The notes: generated by a model from the sequence alone, not told the origin. Counted from the stretch's first letter, positions 38,068 through 49,842 are shown. The stretch: 64,000 nucleotides of DNA from Rutidosis leptorrhynchoides (GCF_046630445.1 NC_092335.1:629021501-629085500), one strand, 5' to 3'. Numbers and translations: made by a program.

Positions 38068-38484
38068 ATGAAGACTGCCTGTGAACTAAACCATGGTCTA
38101 ATGCTACATGCTTTGATCACTAAATGTAATAATGACACACTACTGAGTGAAATAGTATCAGTAATCAGAGAAAGATTGGACGGAGTAAGAAAAGAATCCA
38201 GATGCGAAGATAATAAGTTACAATTTGGTAAAGGAAAATCAAAATCCGCAGCGAAAAGAAGAGCACGACACCTTGAAAGATGTCACAAATGCGGAAAATG
38301 GTCACATGGAGGTAAATGTTCAAATAATCAAACCTATTCAAATACCGAATTTGTTACTTTATGCAGAGACGGACCGTTCATATGTTTAGAAGAAAAAACA
38401 CTGAATGCTCGAGGTTACGCCTATGTAGCCATGGAAAACCAATTAAACCGACTATCTTATGAATGGGATAGATCATATAACTAA
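38068..38484 (+). CDS. Small zinc-knuckle ORF between pol and the env-position gene
   Basis: 138 codons, intact. Residues 52-71 are strongly basic (KGKSKSAAKRRARHLER), followed by CHKCGKWSHGGKC at 72-84, a CX2CX4HX3C knuckle that is one residue shorter than the usual CX2CX4HX4C. The N-terminal half looks helical, and the C-terminal half has no known motif. It begins 172 bp after pol ends, preceded by a T-rich stretch and TTTTAG, which could be a splice acceptor. I do not recognise a named family. RNA or DNA binding is a reasonable inference from the knuckle and basic patch; it could also be a duplicated Gag-like nucleocapsid. That it is open while the neighbouring genes have breaks is of interest, but its short length makes this weak evidence of selection. 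Confidence 0.6.
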   Translation: MKTACELNHGLMLHALITKCNNDTLLSEIVSVIRERLDGVRKESRCEDNKLQFGKGKSKSAAKRRARHLERCHKCGKWSHGGKCSNNQTYSNTEFVTLCRDGPFICLEEKTLNARGYAYVAMENQLNRLSYEWDRSYN

Positions 38485-39470
38485 GAATACTATCTCACAG
38501 GTAAGTCTGTACAGTTTTTATTTTTATTTTTAACCTTTTGATAATAAACGCTAATTTGTTCGCTATAAAGTATTAAATTGGTATTGAATAAAATTAGGTT
38601 TGGCGACCGAAATTATTGATATCATACAAAAATTTATTACATCACTGCGAAATTTAACGTTTATTCTTAAGGTATAAATATCTTTAATCAATCAACCCAA
38701 AATATTTCAAAAATTCGTCATGAGTTAAATTAGGTCATGGAACCGAAATTACTTTACCAAAAAGAGGGGCGCATATTTTTGATAATATTTGATTGATTAA
38801 AGTGGGATAAAAAGCCAAAAAGATTTTTAATTTTATTTTTACCATGTTTTTAAAATTAATATATAAATCTTAAATTAATATTGTAAACTTTGTAAAAACA
38901 ATATATTTAAAATTGTAAATATTTGAAAAATATAATATAAGTTTAGTGTGATTTTATAATATGAATTTTTAAATTAAGTTTGGTGTGAATTTTTAATTTT
39001 TAAAATAAGAATTTTTAATTTTATGCATTTCAAATTTTAAGTTTGGTGTGAATTTTTAATATTAATTTTGAATTTTATGTATTTTTATTTTAAGTTTGGT
39101 GTGAATTTAAAAACAAAAATTTACTTTATCTCATTAAGTTAAAAATATGATTTTTAAAATTCGTCGTAAGTTGAAGACTAGGTCTTTGAACTGAAATTGC
39201 TTTACCCGAGGGAGGGACGAGAACTTTTATTATCATTTTTTTTTAATCTTATTGAATTAAGGTATGCCAAAAAAATTAAAAAAACCTAAAAAACTAAGCT
39301 TTTAAAACAATCGCTTGAAAAAGACAAATTTTAAAATTTTGTCGAAGGACGGACTAGGACATCGATCCGAAACGACCTTGTCCTAAGACAAAGGGAAACA
39401 AAATTTTAAAATTAATCACTTAATTGTTTTATAAGTTAAAGTTTTTTTTTAAAAAAAAAAAAAGCCAAAA
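38485..39470 (+). repeat. Degenerate repeats between the small ORF and the env-position gene
   Basis: Two repeat types. Short: AAGTTTGGTGTGAATTTT at about 38975, 39040 and 39092, with a weaker copy at 38940. Long: blocks with AAATTCGTC, then TAGGTC, then a GAACCGAAATTACTTTACC-like string at about 38600, 38715, 39155 and 39335; a related phrase recurs at 42570. No coding signal. Confidence 0.65.
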
Positions 39471-39486
39471 ACACTGTAGCCGGGTA

Positions 39487-39536
39487 CCCATGCGATCGCA
39501 TGGGAATCACCCTATCCATCCATGAGATCGCATGGA
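39487..39536. promoter_or_regulatory. Palindrome pair 3 (upstream of env-position gene)
   Basis: CCCATGCGATCGCATGGG (39487-39504, perfect) and TCCATGAGATCGCATGGA (39519-39536, one mismatch). The centres are 39495.5 and 39527.5, 32 bp apart. ACTGTAGC at 39473 precedes it. The pair ends 140 bp before the putative first exon of the downstream gene. Confidence 0.8.
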
Positions 39537-39676
39537 GGCCAATTACTGGCCTGGTACATACAGACCAGCGGGTCTGTTTCTTCTCCACAAAACACACACA
39601 TTCACGAAACTCACCCAAAAATTCACCAATTTTCGCCATTTTTCCACCGTAATTCATCAAATTTCTTGCTCTAATC

Positions 39677-41869
39677 ATGCCTAGATTCTCATTCTTCAGC
39701 AAATTGGTAAAAATTACACCCCTAAACTCTATAAATTCCTAGTTTTTGTGATAATTACCAATTTTTTTTACCTAATGCAATTTTGTTAATTTCTAGTGTA
39801 ATTAGTGTTAAATTGTTAGTATTTTATGCATGTATAACCTAGATTGATGCTATTTAACATGATTTGAAGCCAAAAACTTCAAAATTTTTAGAAATCTAGG
39901 GTTTGTGTTCTTGAGCAATTTGGGGCTTTTTGATATAAACAGGTTATGGCCGATTTTTGTCATGAATTATTGCTAAATTGAGTAGTGTAACATGTTTAGA
40001 TAGTTAAATGATCCAAACAATGATCCTAAACATGATTTTTGGAGATTAAAGTGGACTTTTTAAGTCCAAAATTCATGAACTTGATTAATTTGATATATTT
40101 GCCATTTGAGAATTGTTTAATTATTAGTAATGAATATTTTGACATGTTATTTAAGTTAAATGCTTATGAACTTTGTATACATTTTCATATGTGCTTATTT
40201 GAAAAGTGTAGAATTGTGAAAAATTGTGAAAATGTGTATAAGTTTAATTTTGATTTAACATGTTTTAGTGATTGTTTTAAGTTGTTATTTTACTAACACT
40301 AATGCATATTTGGATGCACAAATTTCGTGTTTAATGTGTTTTGCAGAAAGCCGATACTGGAGGATCAGGAGCATCATCATCTAGACGACCAGCACCAGCA
40401 CCAGAACCAGAACCAGAAATGCAACACGAACAAGAACCACAACAGGAACAACAACAACAGCCTGATCAGCACATACCTTATTATGATCCTGTACAGTTTG
40501 TTGATGAATTCATAGTATTCCCAATGAGACCGCCAGTAGAATTCCCAACGATTCCTGAGCACACTCTGCATCCTAATCTGAGATTTGATAGGAGATGGAG
40601 AGATTACGAGACATATCAAAGGAACAAATTCAAATTGGTAACAAAAAATGTAGAGGTGCCAAGGGTAATCGATTGGGCCCCTTTGGGGACCCTCCATCTA
40701 GCTGACCGTGTTAGACAGCTTTTAGTTCAAAGGTATGGCAGTTCTTTTTTTACAGATTAGGAACGTCTTTTCACCATTCGTAGACCTGTATATAAGGAAT
40801 GGTGTGTTGAGTTGATGAGTACTGTACACTTGATACAAATATAGTTAGAATAGATGATAGAAGATTTCTTAGGTTTATCCTTGGCGGTAGGATGTACAGA
40901 ATGTCCATGTTGGACATGGCCAGGGCCTTACAGATATATACTCCTGGTGAGTTGCTATTACCCGATTGTACAAATTTGATTCATTATGGTGAAAGGGTAG
41001 ATAGTAACTTTGACGCTGACGCCATTTGGAGGCGTATGTCACATTTTGATGTTTTTACACGAGCAGGAGGACACTCCTATACACATATTGAAAGAGCCGA
41101 GCTTCGTATTATTCATAGATTTTTGGCTAACTCGATTACACAGAGAGGTCATAATAAAGAAAAAATTACCTTACATGATTTATTCTACCTAAAGTGTATT
41201 CGGGATCCTAGAAGCTTTGTCAATATCCCTTACTGTGTTGCTTTTTATTTATCTAAAATGGTAGAGGGAATGCAGGACGGGAGTATAATAGGAGGAGGTA
41301 TTTTTGTTACTCTCATTGGAGAGTATTTAGGTGTTGATAGGAACCAAGGGGGTCCATTACAGCTTTGTAGAGAACAGGTTGAGCCCTTAGGATTGAAAGT
41401 TTATGTGGGTGCTAAGGTATTGAAAAGTAGACGTAACCAGGCAGTACCCTATGAGGGATCTCATCCTCAGGTAGAGAGAGGCTCAGACGAGGAAATGGAG
41501 GAGGCGGAAGACATTAGGGATGTCTTTTGAGATGCTATTCTTGACGTCCACGTTCGTATAGATGAGGAAGCAATGACGAACGCGGCCAGACATAGTATGT
41601 ATGAGCAGTGGAACTCCGAGTGAGTATACGAGGATTATAGGCGACGCCAACACGATAGCTGGTTAGTTCATCAGCACCAAATCATGAGCCAGCTATCATA
41701 TCAGGTACCAAATAACTATGTACCTACTCGACCTGCTCATTTTCCGCCACATAGCCCCGATATCCGACCACCCTTTAACCGGTATGACTATAACCAAGCC
41801 TATCAAAACACCTATAACCAACAATGGAACCCACCTGACGAGATGAACTGGAACCCATATCCAGACTGA
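39677..41869 (+). pseudogene. Env-position gene of the Athila element (ATHILA ORF-1-like), broken
   Basis: A short first exon is likely at 39677-39706 (ATG, ten codons), with GT at 39707 and TTTTGCAG ending at 40346; exon 2 continues in the same frame from 40347. Exon 2 starts Ser/Pro/Glu/Gln-rich, then has a helical segment with DRRWRDYETYQRNKF. A TAG at 40758 and a lost base near 40831 break the frame. The next part (40836-41530) has FILGGRMYRMSMLDMARAL and IIHRFLANSITQRG, resembling the ATHILA ORF-1 family, with IGGGIFVTLIGEYLG later. TGA codons at 41528 and about 41621 interrupt a Pro/Tyr/Asn/Gln-rich tail that ends at 41869. I see no signal peptide or membrane segment, so an envelope function is not supported by this copy. 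Confidence 0.7.
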
Positions 41870-43966
41870 TTTAGTTCCATTTGGTTATTTTTATGATTTT
41901 TATGTTTTTATCTTTTGACTTTTTCATGTTTAAACTTATGTTATTGGATATATTTGTGTAATTTTTATTATTTTTATTATTATAGTGTACTAATATTTCA
42001 TATTTAGAATTTGAAAGTGGGATATTAAGTCCCATTTCAAATTGCCATGCATGATTATATTTGTATGTATGTATATTGTCGATTGTACAAAACAGGGTAA
42101 AACAGCGCATTTTCAAAGACTGGCATTAAGTTCAGTAAAAGCTACTAATTTTGACGACAAGATGACAAATAAATGTGATGTAACAACAGACGAAATGAAC
42201 AAATGATATGCACCATTTATCATTCAGCAACCAAACGCCAATATGTTTGGAAACTTTGGTAAAATTTAATCATTTTTACGCTAATCACCCTCAATAATTT
42301 AAATTGTTACTGATTTCTTGCAAATGAGGGCATTGCAAGATCTTAAGTGTGGGAAGGGGTTAAATTCTTTCGGATTTTTAAAATTTTTATCTTAAACACT
42401 TGGTTACCATTAAAAATACTAGTAACGTAGTAGTTGTATTAGAATCTAGTGCTCTCTGATGATAAAGAACAGCCCTAGTCTTATATACTGACTACACAAT
42501 TCTAGTAAAATTTTTCAAAATTTTCAATTAAATGAACTCAAAATCATGTTTATACATATTTATGAACTATAAAACTAGGTGTTAACACCGAAATTATTGT
42601 TACCTCAGAAAGGACATAAATTGAGAAACAAACTAAAATGTTAAAATTCATTTAAAATGGAATAGAGGACAATAAAAAGGAAAATAAAAGCCAAGTGTGG
42701 GAAAAATTACCAAGTTATCTTAAACATATGTCACATATTTCTGTAACCAATAACTGAAAATACTTTTGCTTTGGACTAAACTAAACTATTTTACCCGATG
42801 AAAGAAAAGAAGAGATGGATCTACATGATGAATCAATTCCATCATTAAAAGGAAGTAAAGTCTTCCGAAAAAGAAACGCGCTTCTTGATTTAGGTCAAGA
42901 AGTTGTCGTCCAGACCAGCTGTAGGTTGACGAAAAATCTAGAAAAGTCATCACTAAAATCAGCAGGAAATCCACGGACCTCAGCATCAAACAGGGTCGCC
43001 AAGTGGTCAGACTTATCCTAACCATGAGAGGATCTGTCTCGTAAAATGGGGAGGGTGCCGTGCAAATTAGCTTGATAAGACTAATGAATCAGACCCCCAG
43101 AAAAGGATAATCTCCTTAAAGATTAAAAATCAGCATTTAAGCCTGATATTACTTAATCCTTGAGATTGACTTTAAAGATTGAGAATTACAAACTCATGGA
43201 ATTCGATGATATCTAAACTCGAGCTTGAACGAGAAAATATTTTGATCAAATTAAAACCGATTTGTTTTCTGAAAACCCATTTTCAATGCGTTCATTACCA
43301 TTGAACGTAAAATCCTAGGAATTCACCTGGAATTCATTAGGTCACCTGAACCAAATCGGGTGTCAACCGTAAGAACGGTGGTTGCATAGCATGGTCGAAG
43401 ACAGGACCTTGTGCCAGACCGAAAAATTATAAGGGTGAGCTTTACTATTGCTCCTACAAAGGAGAGTAATTGCGTCCGACACGTTATAGACCATAATTAA
43501 AAGCATGTCAGAGGACATTGCCTTAATAGTTGCTTGTTCAACGCTTTCCTTTACAACCGGACGGTAGTTTATCGAAAGGTAATATACGGAGCAAGTATAC
43601 TGGACGTGTTGCTTTCCAGGAAAGGTTAGCAAGTGGGTGACACAAAACCATAAGTTTTGAGCTAAAATTTTCAAATCTGAAACCCACCAAGCCCACAAAA
43701 ATATTTTGCAAACACCGGTGAAGGGTTATTCCGGAAAAATTATCTAGGGTAAAAGCTAGATTGAATTTTCAAAGATCAAATATTTTCATAAAGATCCAAT
43801 TTCCTTAATGGATCTAAATTTTTATATAGTCATATGGGACTGTAAACCACATCGTTACTACCATTGTTTATACCGCTGTATAGAAATCACTGATGTACAA
43901 AGTGTGAAGAATAAAGAAGTGATTCTAGTATTTCAAGACTATATTGCTTGAGGACAAGCAACGCTC
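41870..43966 (+). other. 3' non-coding region of the Athila element
   Basis: 2.1 kb without a convincing gene. Two PPT-like motifs (AAGTGTGGGAAGGGG at 42345, AAGTGTGGGAAAAA at 42693) are the only structure I can name. Frames such as 43363-43698 (minus) have no domain. Confidence 0.6.
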
Positions 43967-43981
43967 AAGTGTGGGAATATT
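43967..43981 (+). other. Polypurine tract
   Basis: AAGTGTGGGAATATT directly before the 3' LTR, where plus-strand synthesis would start. The sequence just upstream (CTTGAGGACAAGC) is typical of this family. Confidence 0.75.
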
Positions 43982-45977
43982 TGATAATGCTAAAAATGAA
44001 CATATATTTCATAGCATTATTCCTCAAGAAAGACAAGCTTTTAGTTGCAACTGTTCTATTTACAAGTGATATTCGTTTAAATAATAAAAGGTGAAGACAA
44101 AAGACAGATTCGACGAATTGAAGACGCAAACGACCAAAAAGCTCAAAAGTACAAAATACAATCAATGAGGTTCCAATTATTGATAAGAAACGTCTCAAAA
44201 TTACAAGAGTACAAGATTCAAAACGCAAAGTACAAGATATTAAATTGTACGCAAGGACGTTCGAAAATCCGGAACCGGGACCAGAGTCAACTCTCAACGC
44301 TCGATGCAACGGACTAAAAATTACAAGTCAACTATGCATATGAATATAATATAATATATAATTAATTCTTAAAATTAATATATATATTATATTATATTTA
44401 TAAAACGTCGGCACAAGGAAACAAGCAACATGTGAGCTCTCCCAGCTGGCCATACGATCGCATGGCCAGGAAGAAGAAAGTCCATGCGATCGCATGGCAT
44501 GAAAAGTCAGGCCACATCTCCTATAAATTCGCAGTTTGGTGAACGCAAAAAAATATATCTTTTCTCTTCTCCATTCATAGGTAATATTTATATTTATAAT
44601 TTATATTTTAATTTTAATTTTAATTATAATTCTAATAATAAGGGTATGTTAGCGAATGTTGTAAGGGTGTAAGTCGAAATTCTGTCCGTGTAACGCTACG
44701 CTATTTTTAATCATTGTAAGTTATGTTCAACTTTTTAATTTAATGTCTCGTAGCTAAGTTATTATTATGCTTATTTAATCCGAAGTAATCATGATGTTGG
44801 GCTAATTACTAAAATTGGGTAATTGGGTTTTGTACCATAATTGGAGTTTGGACAAAAGAACGACACTTGTGGAAATTAGACTATGGGCTATTAATGTGCT
44901 TTATATTTGTTTAACTAAATGATAGTTTGTTAATGTTAATATAAAGATTTACAATTGGGCGTCCCTATAAATTATCATATACACTCGATCGGACACGATG
45001 GGCGGGGTATTTATATGTACGAATAATCGTTCATTTAACCGGACACGGGAATGGATTAATAGCCACTAGAATTATTAAAACAGGGGTGAAATTATGTACA
45101 AGGACACTTGGCATAATTGATAACAAAGTATTAAAACCTTGGGTTACACTCAGTCGACATCCTGGTGTAATTATTAAACAAAGTATTAAAATCTTGTTAC
45201 AGTTTAAGTCCCCAATTAGTTGGAATATTTAAACTTCGGGTATAAGGATAATTTGACGAGGACACTCGCACTTTATATTTATGACTGATGGACTGTTATG
45301 GACAAAAACCAGACGGACATATTAAATAATCCAGGACAAAGGACAATTAACCCATGGGCATAAAACTAAAATCAACACGTCAAACATCATGATTACGGAA
45401 GTTTAAATAAGCATAATTCTTTTATTTCATATTTTATTTCCTTTATTTTATATTTAATTGCACTTCTAATTATCGCATTTTATTTATTGTTATTGTATTT
45501 AATTGCACTTTAATTTTCGTACTTTTTAATTATTGCAAGTTTATTTTATCGCACTTTTATTTATCAAAATTTCATTATCGTTATTTACTTTACGCTTTAA
45601 TTTAAGTCTTGTATTTATTTTTAATATTTTACATTTGGTTTTAACTGCGACTAAAGTTTTAAAATCGACAAACCGGTCATTAAACGGTAAAAACCCCCCT
45701 TTATAATAATAATATTACTTATATATATATTTGTATTTCTATAAAAGTAAACTAATATAGCGTTAAGATTTGTTTAAAGATTTTCCCTGTGGAACGAACC
45801 GGACTTACTAAAAACTACACTACTGTACGATTAGGTACACTGCCTATAAGTGTTGTAGCAAGGTTTAAGTATATCCATTCTATAAATAAATAAATATCTT
45901 GTGTAAAATTGTATCGTATTTAATAGTATTTCCTTCTAAAATTTAATAGTATTTTATACCCCTTAGCTTTAACATCA
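43982..45977 (+). repeat. 3' LTR of the Athila element
   Basis: 1996 bp, colinear with the 5' LTR, ending AACATCA before the TTTAT duplication. It contains palindrome pair 4 and TATAAAT at 44522. Confidence 0.95.
44446..44497. promoter_or_regulatory. Palindrome pair 4 (3' LTR copy of pair 1)
   Basis: 24-bp palindrome at 44446-44469 with one G to A change in the left arm, and CCATGCGATCGCATGG at 44482-44497, centres 32 bp apart. This is the LTR duplicate of pair 1, so it is not independent of it. Confidence 0.8.
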
Positions 45978-45982
45978 TTTAT
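45978..45982. repeat. Target-site duplication TTTAT (right)
   Basis: Partner of 28903-28907. Confidence 0.95.
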
Positions 45983-46189
45983 TATATATAATTATTCACA
46001 TATATAATCATTTATGTAATCATTTTTACAATTTAAAGGTTCGTGAATCATTGGTAATAGTCGAAGTCAAATGAAAATACGAAAATAGTTCAAAAGTTTT
46101 GAGATTAAATTTAATAGACTTTGCTTATCATGTCGAAATAATATTAAGACTAAAGTTTAAATTCGATCGGAAATTTTTGGGTCGTCACA
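45983..46189 (-). repeat. 3' LTR of the chromovirus-like element, last 207 bp in window order
   Basis: Continues the LTR interrupted at 28907; matches 54248-54454 and ends GGGTCGTCACA. Confidence 0.92.
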
Positions 46190-46240
46190 GTACCTACCCG
46201 TTAAAGAAATTTCGTCCCGAAATTTGAGTGAGGTGGTCAT
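46190..46240 (-). pseudogene. Pol C-terminal remnant
   Basis: Read on minus toward the LTR, codons give KFRDEISLTGR, the tail often seen at the end of Tekay/Del-type chromovirus polyproteins. It has no upstream Pol, so it is a deletion scar or retained end sequence. The related element has the same at 58970-59020. Confidence 0.55.
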
Positions 46241-46804
46241 GGCTAACAATAAAAATGTTTTCATGACGAATATGAGCTGATAAAATAGAGTTTTATCATT
46301 ATTGAGTAATATGGATAAAATAATTCGATTATTCGAAGAGTACGAATGAAGCTATCACAAAAGAGTGAAATGAATAAATGCAGTTTCGTCTTAACCAGTG
46401 ACGTAGTCACGGTTGATTTTCCGGAATTCAAGGGATTTAGAGAAAATCTTCGTAATAAGATTTGATTATTCGGTAATTAAGGAAATAGGATCTTCTTTGG
46501 TTAAATACGATAATCTACTTTGATTGCTCTGTCGGATATCTCACTATAAATCCACTCCCTTCGTTTCCTTTATATTTTGGAGTTCTATATTTTGTTTTCT
46601 CTTCCCAACTTTAGGTCGAGCGAATAATGATTCAGAATTCGTAGATATGAAGTTTCGAATGAACATGACTGATGTTCTAAGAGAGAGATTATAGTAGTAC
46701 GATCTTGATTGATTGAGTTACCAAAATTCAAGAAAAAAGATAGAACTATCAAGAATGTATGTTTTTGATAAGTTTATGGATTAGATAGAATGTAAGAGTC
46801 GTGT

Positions 46805-46970
46805 AACATGGCACATGATGACGTTATAGTCTGTGAATCATCATGTTTCATTAGAAACTCAGCATGCCTTACTGTAATATAATCACGTTGATCAAGTGTC
46901 ATTATATTATCTTAACTCATGCATCAGTTCCCAACACTACTTCAATAACATTCATATTTTAAGCTTGAAT
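46805..46970. other. Conserved non-coding block
   Basis: From GTAACATGGCACATGATG to CTTCAATAACATTCATAT, nearly identical to 59837-59998 apart from about a dozen base changes, while both flanks have drifted with insertions and gaps. No ORF shared between the copies. Confidence 0.6.
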
Positions 46971-48828
46971 ATTTCAGAATTTAGAAATTAAAATAGTTTT
47001 CTTTTATGATATAACACAGATAGAGCGGAGAGATAATTAATTTCGGATAAGAATAGTTATGAAAATAATCCTCAGAAATATCAAGGATATTTATAATGAA
47101 AGATACGATGATATCTTAGGATTTATAATATTGAAGGATGGTGAAGAAGATTTGTCCGTAAAAATTTAGAGTAAGGAGCAAGGTATCCGTTAACAACTTC
47201 AGCAGACACTGAATCATTTAGATTCTTTGAAGGAATGTTTAGTCTTTGTGATTTGTCCACAGCCTCCTTTATGGTTTGCTCAATTCATTTTCTAATTTCA
47301 ACTTTTCTGAGCTTGTCAACATACTATTCTATATCACCAAACTTCCGAAGGTTAAGGTCGTTTACGGTTTTTTTTTTTTTTTTTTACAGTTTCTGCTGCT
47401 TCATTTAGCTTTTCCAAAATTTGGAGAATTGATTCATAGACTGGGTGCTTTTTAGAATTTCAAAATGGAAGATCATAATTCTAAGAGATAAATGTTATAT
47501 GTATACATATAACTGTTGATATAGATATGCTGCGAGATTTCAAAATATTGATTGCTGATTCTCAATATTTGATATGACAATTCTTGTTACGAGATGCAGA
47601 TGAGTAAATGATGGGGTTTTGATAAATATAATGATTTTTCAGAGAATCCTAGATCACTACAGTTACTGATAAGTTTATTGCTAATATGGTGGGATATAAA
47701 CGGTTCCCTGGTAACGATGGCAAAAGGGCAACATATATATCAAGATTATAATGAGGCTGTTTTGATTGAAAATTCGAAGTTGATTTACTGGAGCTGTGAC
47801 AAAACTGACTACTTTGAAAAGGAATTGAAAAGTCATTTTAGCTAGTAAATGCCAAAAGGGTCTGACACAATTACGTGTTAAACTATGATTCTGGTTTCAA
47901 GAGTTTTTCAGGTACATAACTGTGGGTAACATGTGGTTGGATCATCATCTCGATTGTTCATTATTTGAAGTGTCTTCAGGTATTTCGGAGGGCTTGAACA
48001 CAGATTATAATCGTTAATATACATATGATGTTCTAACACAGTTTTGAAGTCAAAGTATAGCTTTGAAAGATGTAAGAATCTAAGAGTGATGATTTTGGTT
48101 ATATCTCGAGTTGAATTCTGAGATTTAAAAATCAGAATGTGTAATTGTACTATAATAAAAAATGGTTATTTTGATTCATGTGAAGGAATGTATATTGTTG
48201 AGAAAATAGTGAGTATAGTTGTTGATTGCTGAATCAGATTCGAAGAATGTAACATATTAATTGTGAATCTATATATCTCTCGGGTATTACCTACCCGTTT
48301 AAATTTTTTTTTTCACAATTAATATTTTATACCAAAGAATTTTATTACAGTCTTTATGAAAATATATATGTGTATATTTTCTTCAGATGTAACATAGATT
48401 TAATGAGTTAATATTAAATTAAACTCATTTGATTTACGGTTGAAACTAGAATTGAGTAACTCCTAAAACTTTAGAAATCACATAAGTATTTCTTCAATGA
48501 TATTGAAATTATGAATCAATACTTTGTTATTTGTTGAAGCATGATGTTGGTTTTGTGAAATTCTTGTGAATTTCGCAAGGTACGAATGATGTTATTTGAA
48601 AAGTTTCGAGTACATCGATGATGAAAGTGTAAAATCAAACATATATTTGATTATTACACTTGTTTTATTATGAGGTGGAATTCATTGAATTTAAAATAGA
48701 GATTGTAGTTAACGATAGTTAAGTTGCTAACGAAGGACGTACATCATTGCATATTTGTAATATGAATTAACCGAGTAGTTAAGATTCACACACAATAGCT
48801 TAGCACGGAAAGATTTATTTTTTTATTT

Positions 48829-48832
<4 letters not shown>

Positions 48833-48912
<80 letters not shown>
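48833..48912. repeat. (AT)n microsatellite
   Basis: Pure AT run in the internal region. Confidence 0.95.
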
Positions 48913-48916
<4 letters not shown>

Positions 48917-49407
48917 AAAATATACATATAATTTCTTCAGAGGGAATGCGTTAATTCTTCATAACTCGTTGATACAATATACGCGTTATTGATTTGTAAT
49001 GATATCCACGGTGATTCTTGAAATGGCAGAGCTTGTGATGTTAGAGGTGCTACTGATTCTGACAATGCTGACGGTACTGTTGATGCTGTTGGTAAAACAA
49101 GTCTGGCTTGTAAATCGTACACCATTTTTGATCAAAGTTTCTACTCTACCATCTCCGTTCGCTCATCTGATTTACGGTCAGAATTAAATAATCTCTAAGA
49201 TTTTGTAGATTACATAATTGCCGCAAAGATATCTCTTTAATGAAGTTATGAATCAATACTTCATCATTTGTTGTTATTGGTATTCCTTGATATCTATAGA
49301 GAGTATGACATGGGTGCTCGTGGGATAGTTTGTAAAGTTGAGGTTTACGATGCGGTTGTAATTATGGGTGGTAATGTTACTGTTGGCGTTGATGACGGTG
49401 GTACTGA

Positions 49408-49842
49408 TTATGCTGCTGATGCTGCCGCTGTTGTTTGTAATCTTTGCACCATATTCTCCAAAGCCACTACCCGAGCGCGAAGCTCTTTGACTTCTTCTAT
49501 TACACCGGGGTGATTGTCGGTTCGGACGAGCGGATAAATAAAATCTAAAATTTGATGTAATATATAATCGTGATGAGATACTCTGGAAATGAGAGAGAAA
49601 ATGGTGTTTCGGACAGGTTCGTCGGTAAGTGCTTCAGGTTCTTCGTCAAGAGGGCAATGTGGTGGATGGAAGGGATCACCTTCTTCTTGTCTCCAATGAT
49701 TGAGAAGGCTACGAACCCATCCCCAATTCATCCAGAATAGATGATGGCTGATTGGTTAATCCATACCGGTCACACTGCTTTCGGAGCTCGAGTGAGACTC
49801 CATATCAGAATTTGAGGGACTTGAACTAATTACGAATTCCAT
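49408..49842 (-). pseudogene. Gag-position ORF of the chromovirus-like element, one premature stop
   Basis: Same length and reading as the intact 144-codon ORF at 62165-62599. From ATG at 49842 it opens MEF with a Ser-rich stretch; a TAA about 30 codons in stands where the other copy has CAA. From the next Met (49731) it is open for 107 codons: MNWGWVRSLLNHWRQEEGDP, then a region with ISRVSHHDYILHQILDFIYP, then a heptad-like end (ARVVALENMVQRLQ). Its position, 0.5 kb after the primer site, is that of gag. It may be the N-terminal part of a Gag with the capsid domain lost, or a protein specific to these elements. Confidence 0.65.

Larger units (their letters stand above)
28908..45977 (+). mobile_element. 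Athila-type Ty3/gypsy retrotransposon, about 17 kb
   Basis: LTRs at 28908-30904 and 43982-45977 start TGATAATGC and end AACATCA; TTTAT flanks both sides. The order is LTR, tRNA-Asp primer site, long leader, gag, pol (protease, RT, RNase H, integrase), small zinc-knuckle ORF, repeats, env-position ORF, long non-coding region, polypurine tract, LTR. By eye the LTRs differ at about 20 places in 2.0 kb (about 1%), so insertion is recent. It carries a stop between gag and pol, an RNase H gap and a broken env-position gene, so this copy is probably not self-sufficient. It split the older LTR of the minus-strand element. Confidence 0.95.
46241..49407 (-). other. Non-coding internal region of the chromovirus-like element
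   Basis: 3.2 kb with no long ORF. Colinear in patches with 59020-62160 of the related element. The block 46805-46970 is far more alike between the two than its surroundings. An (AT)n run lies at 48833-48912. Confidence 0.65.

Noticed and set aside
39677..41869. Genuine envelope protein
   Set aside because: No signal peptide, membrane segment or cleavage site visible. The recognisable part resembles ATHILA ORF-1, whose function is unknown.
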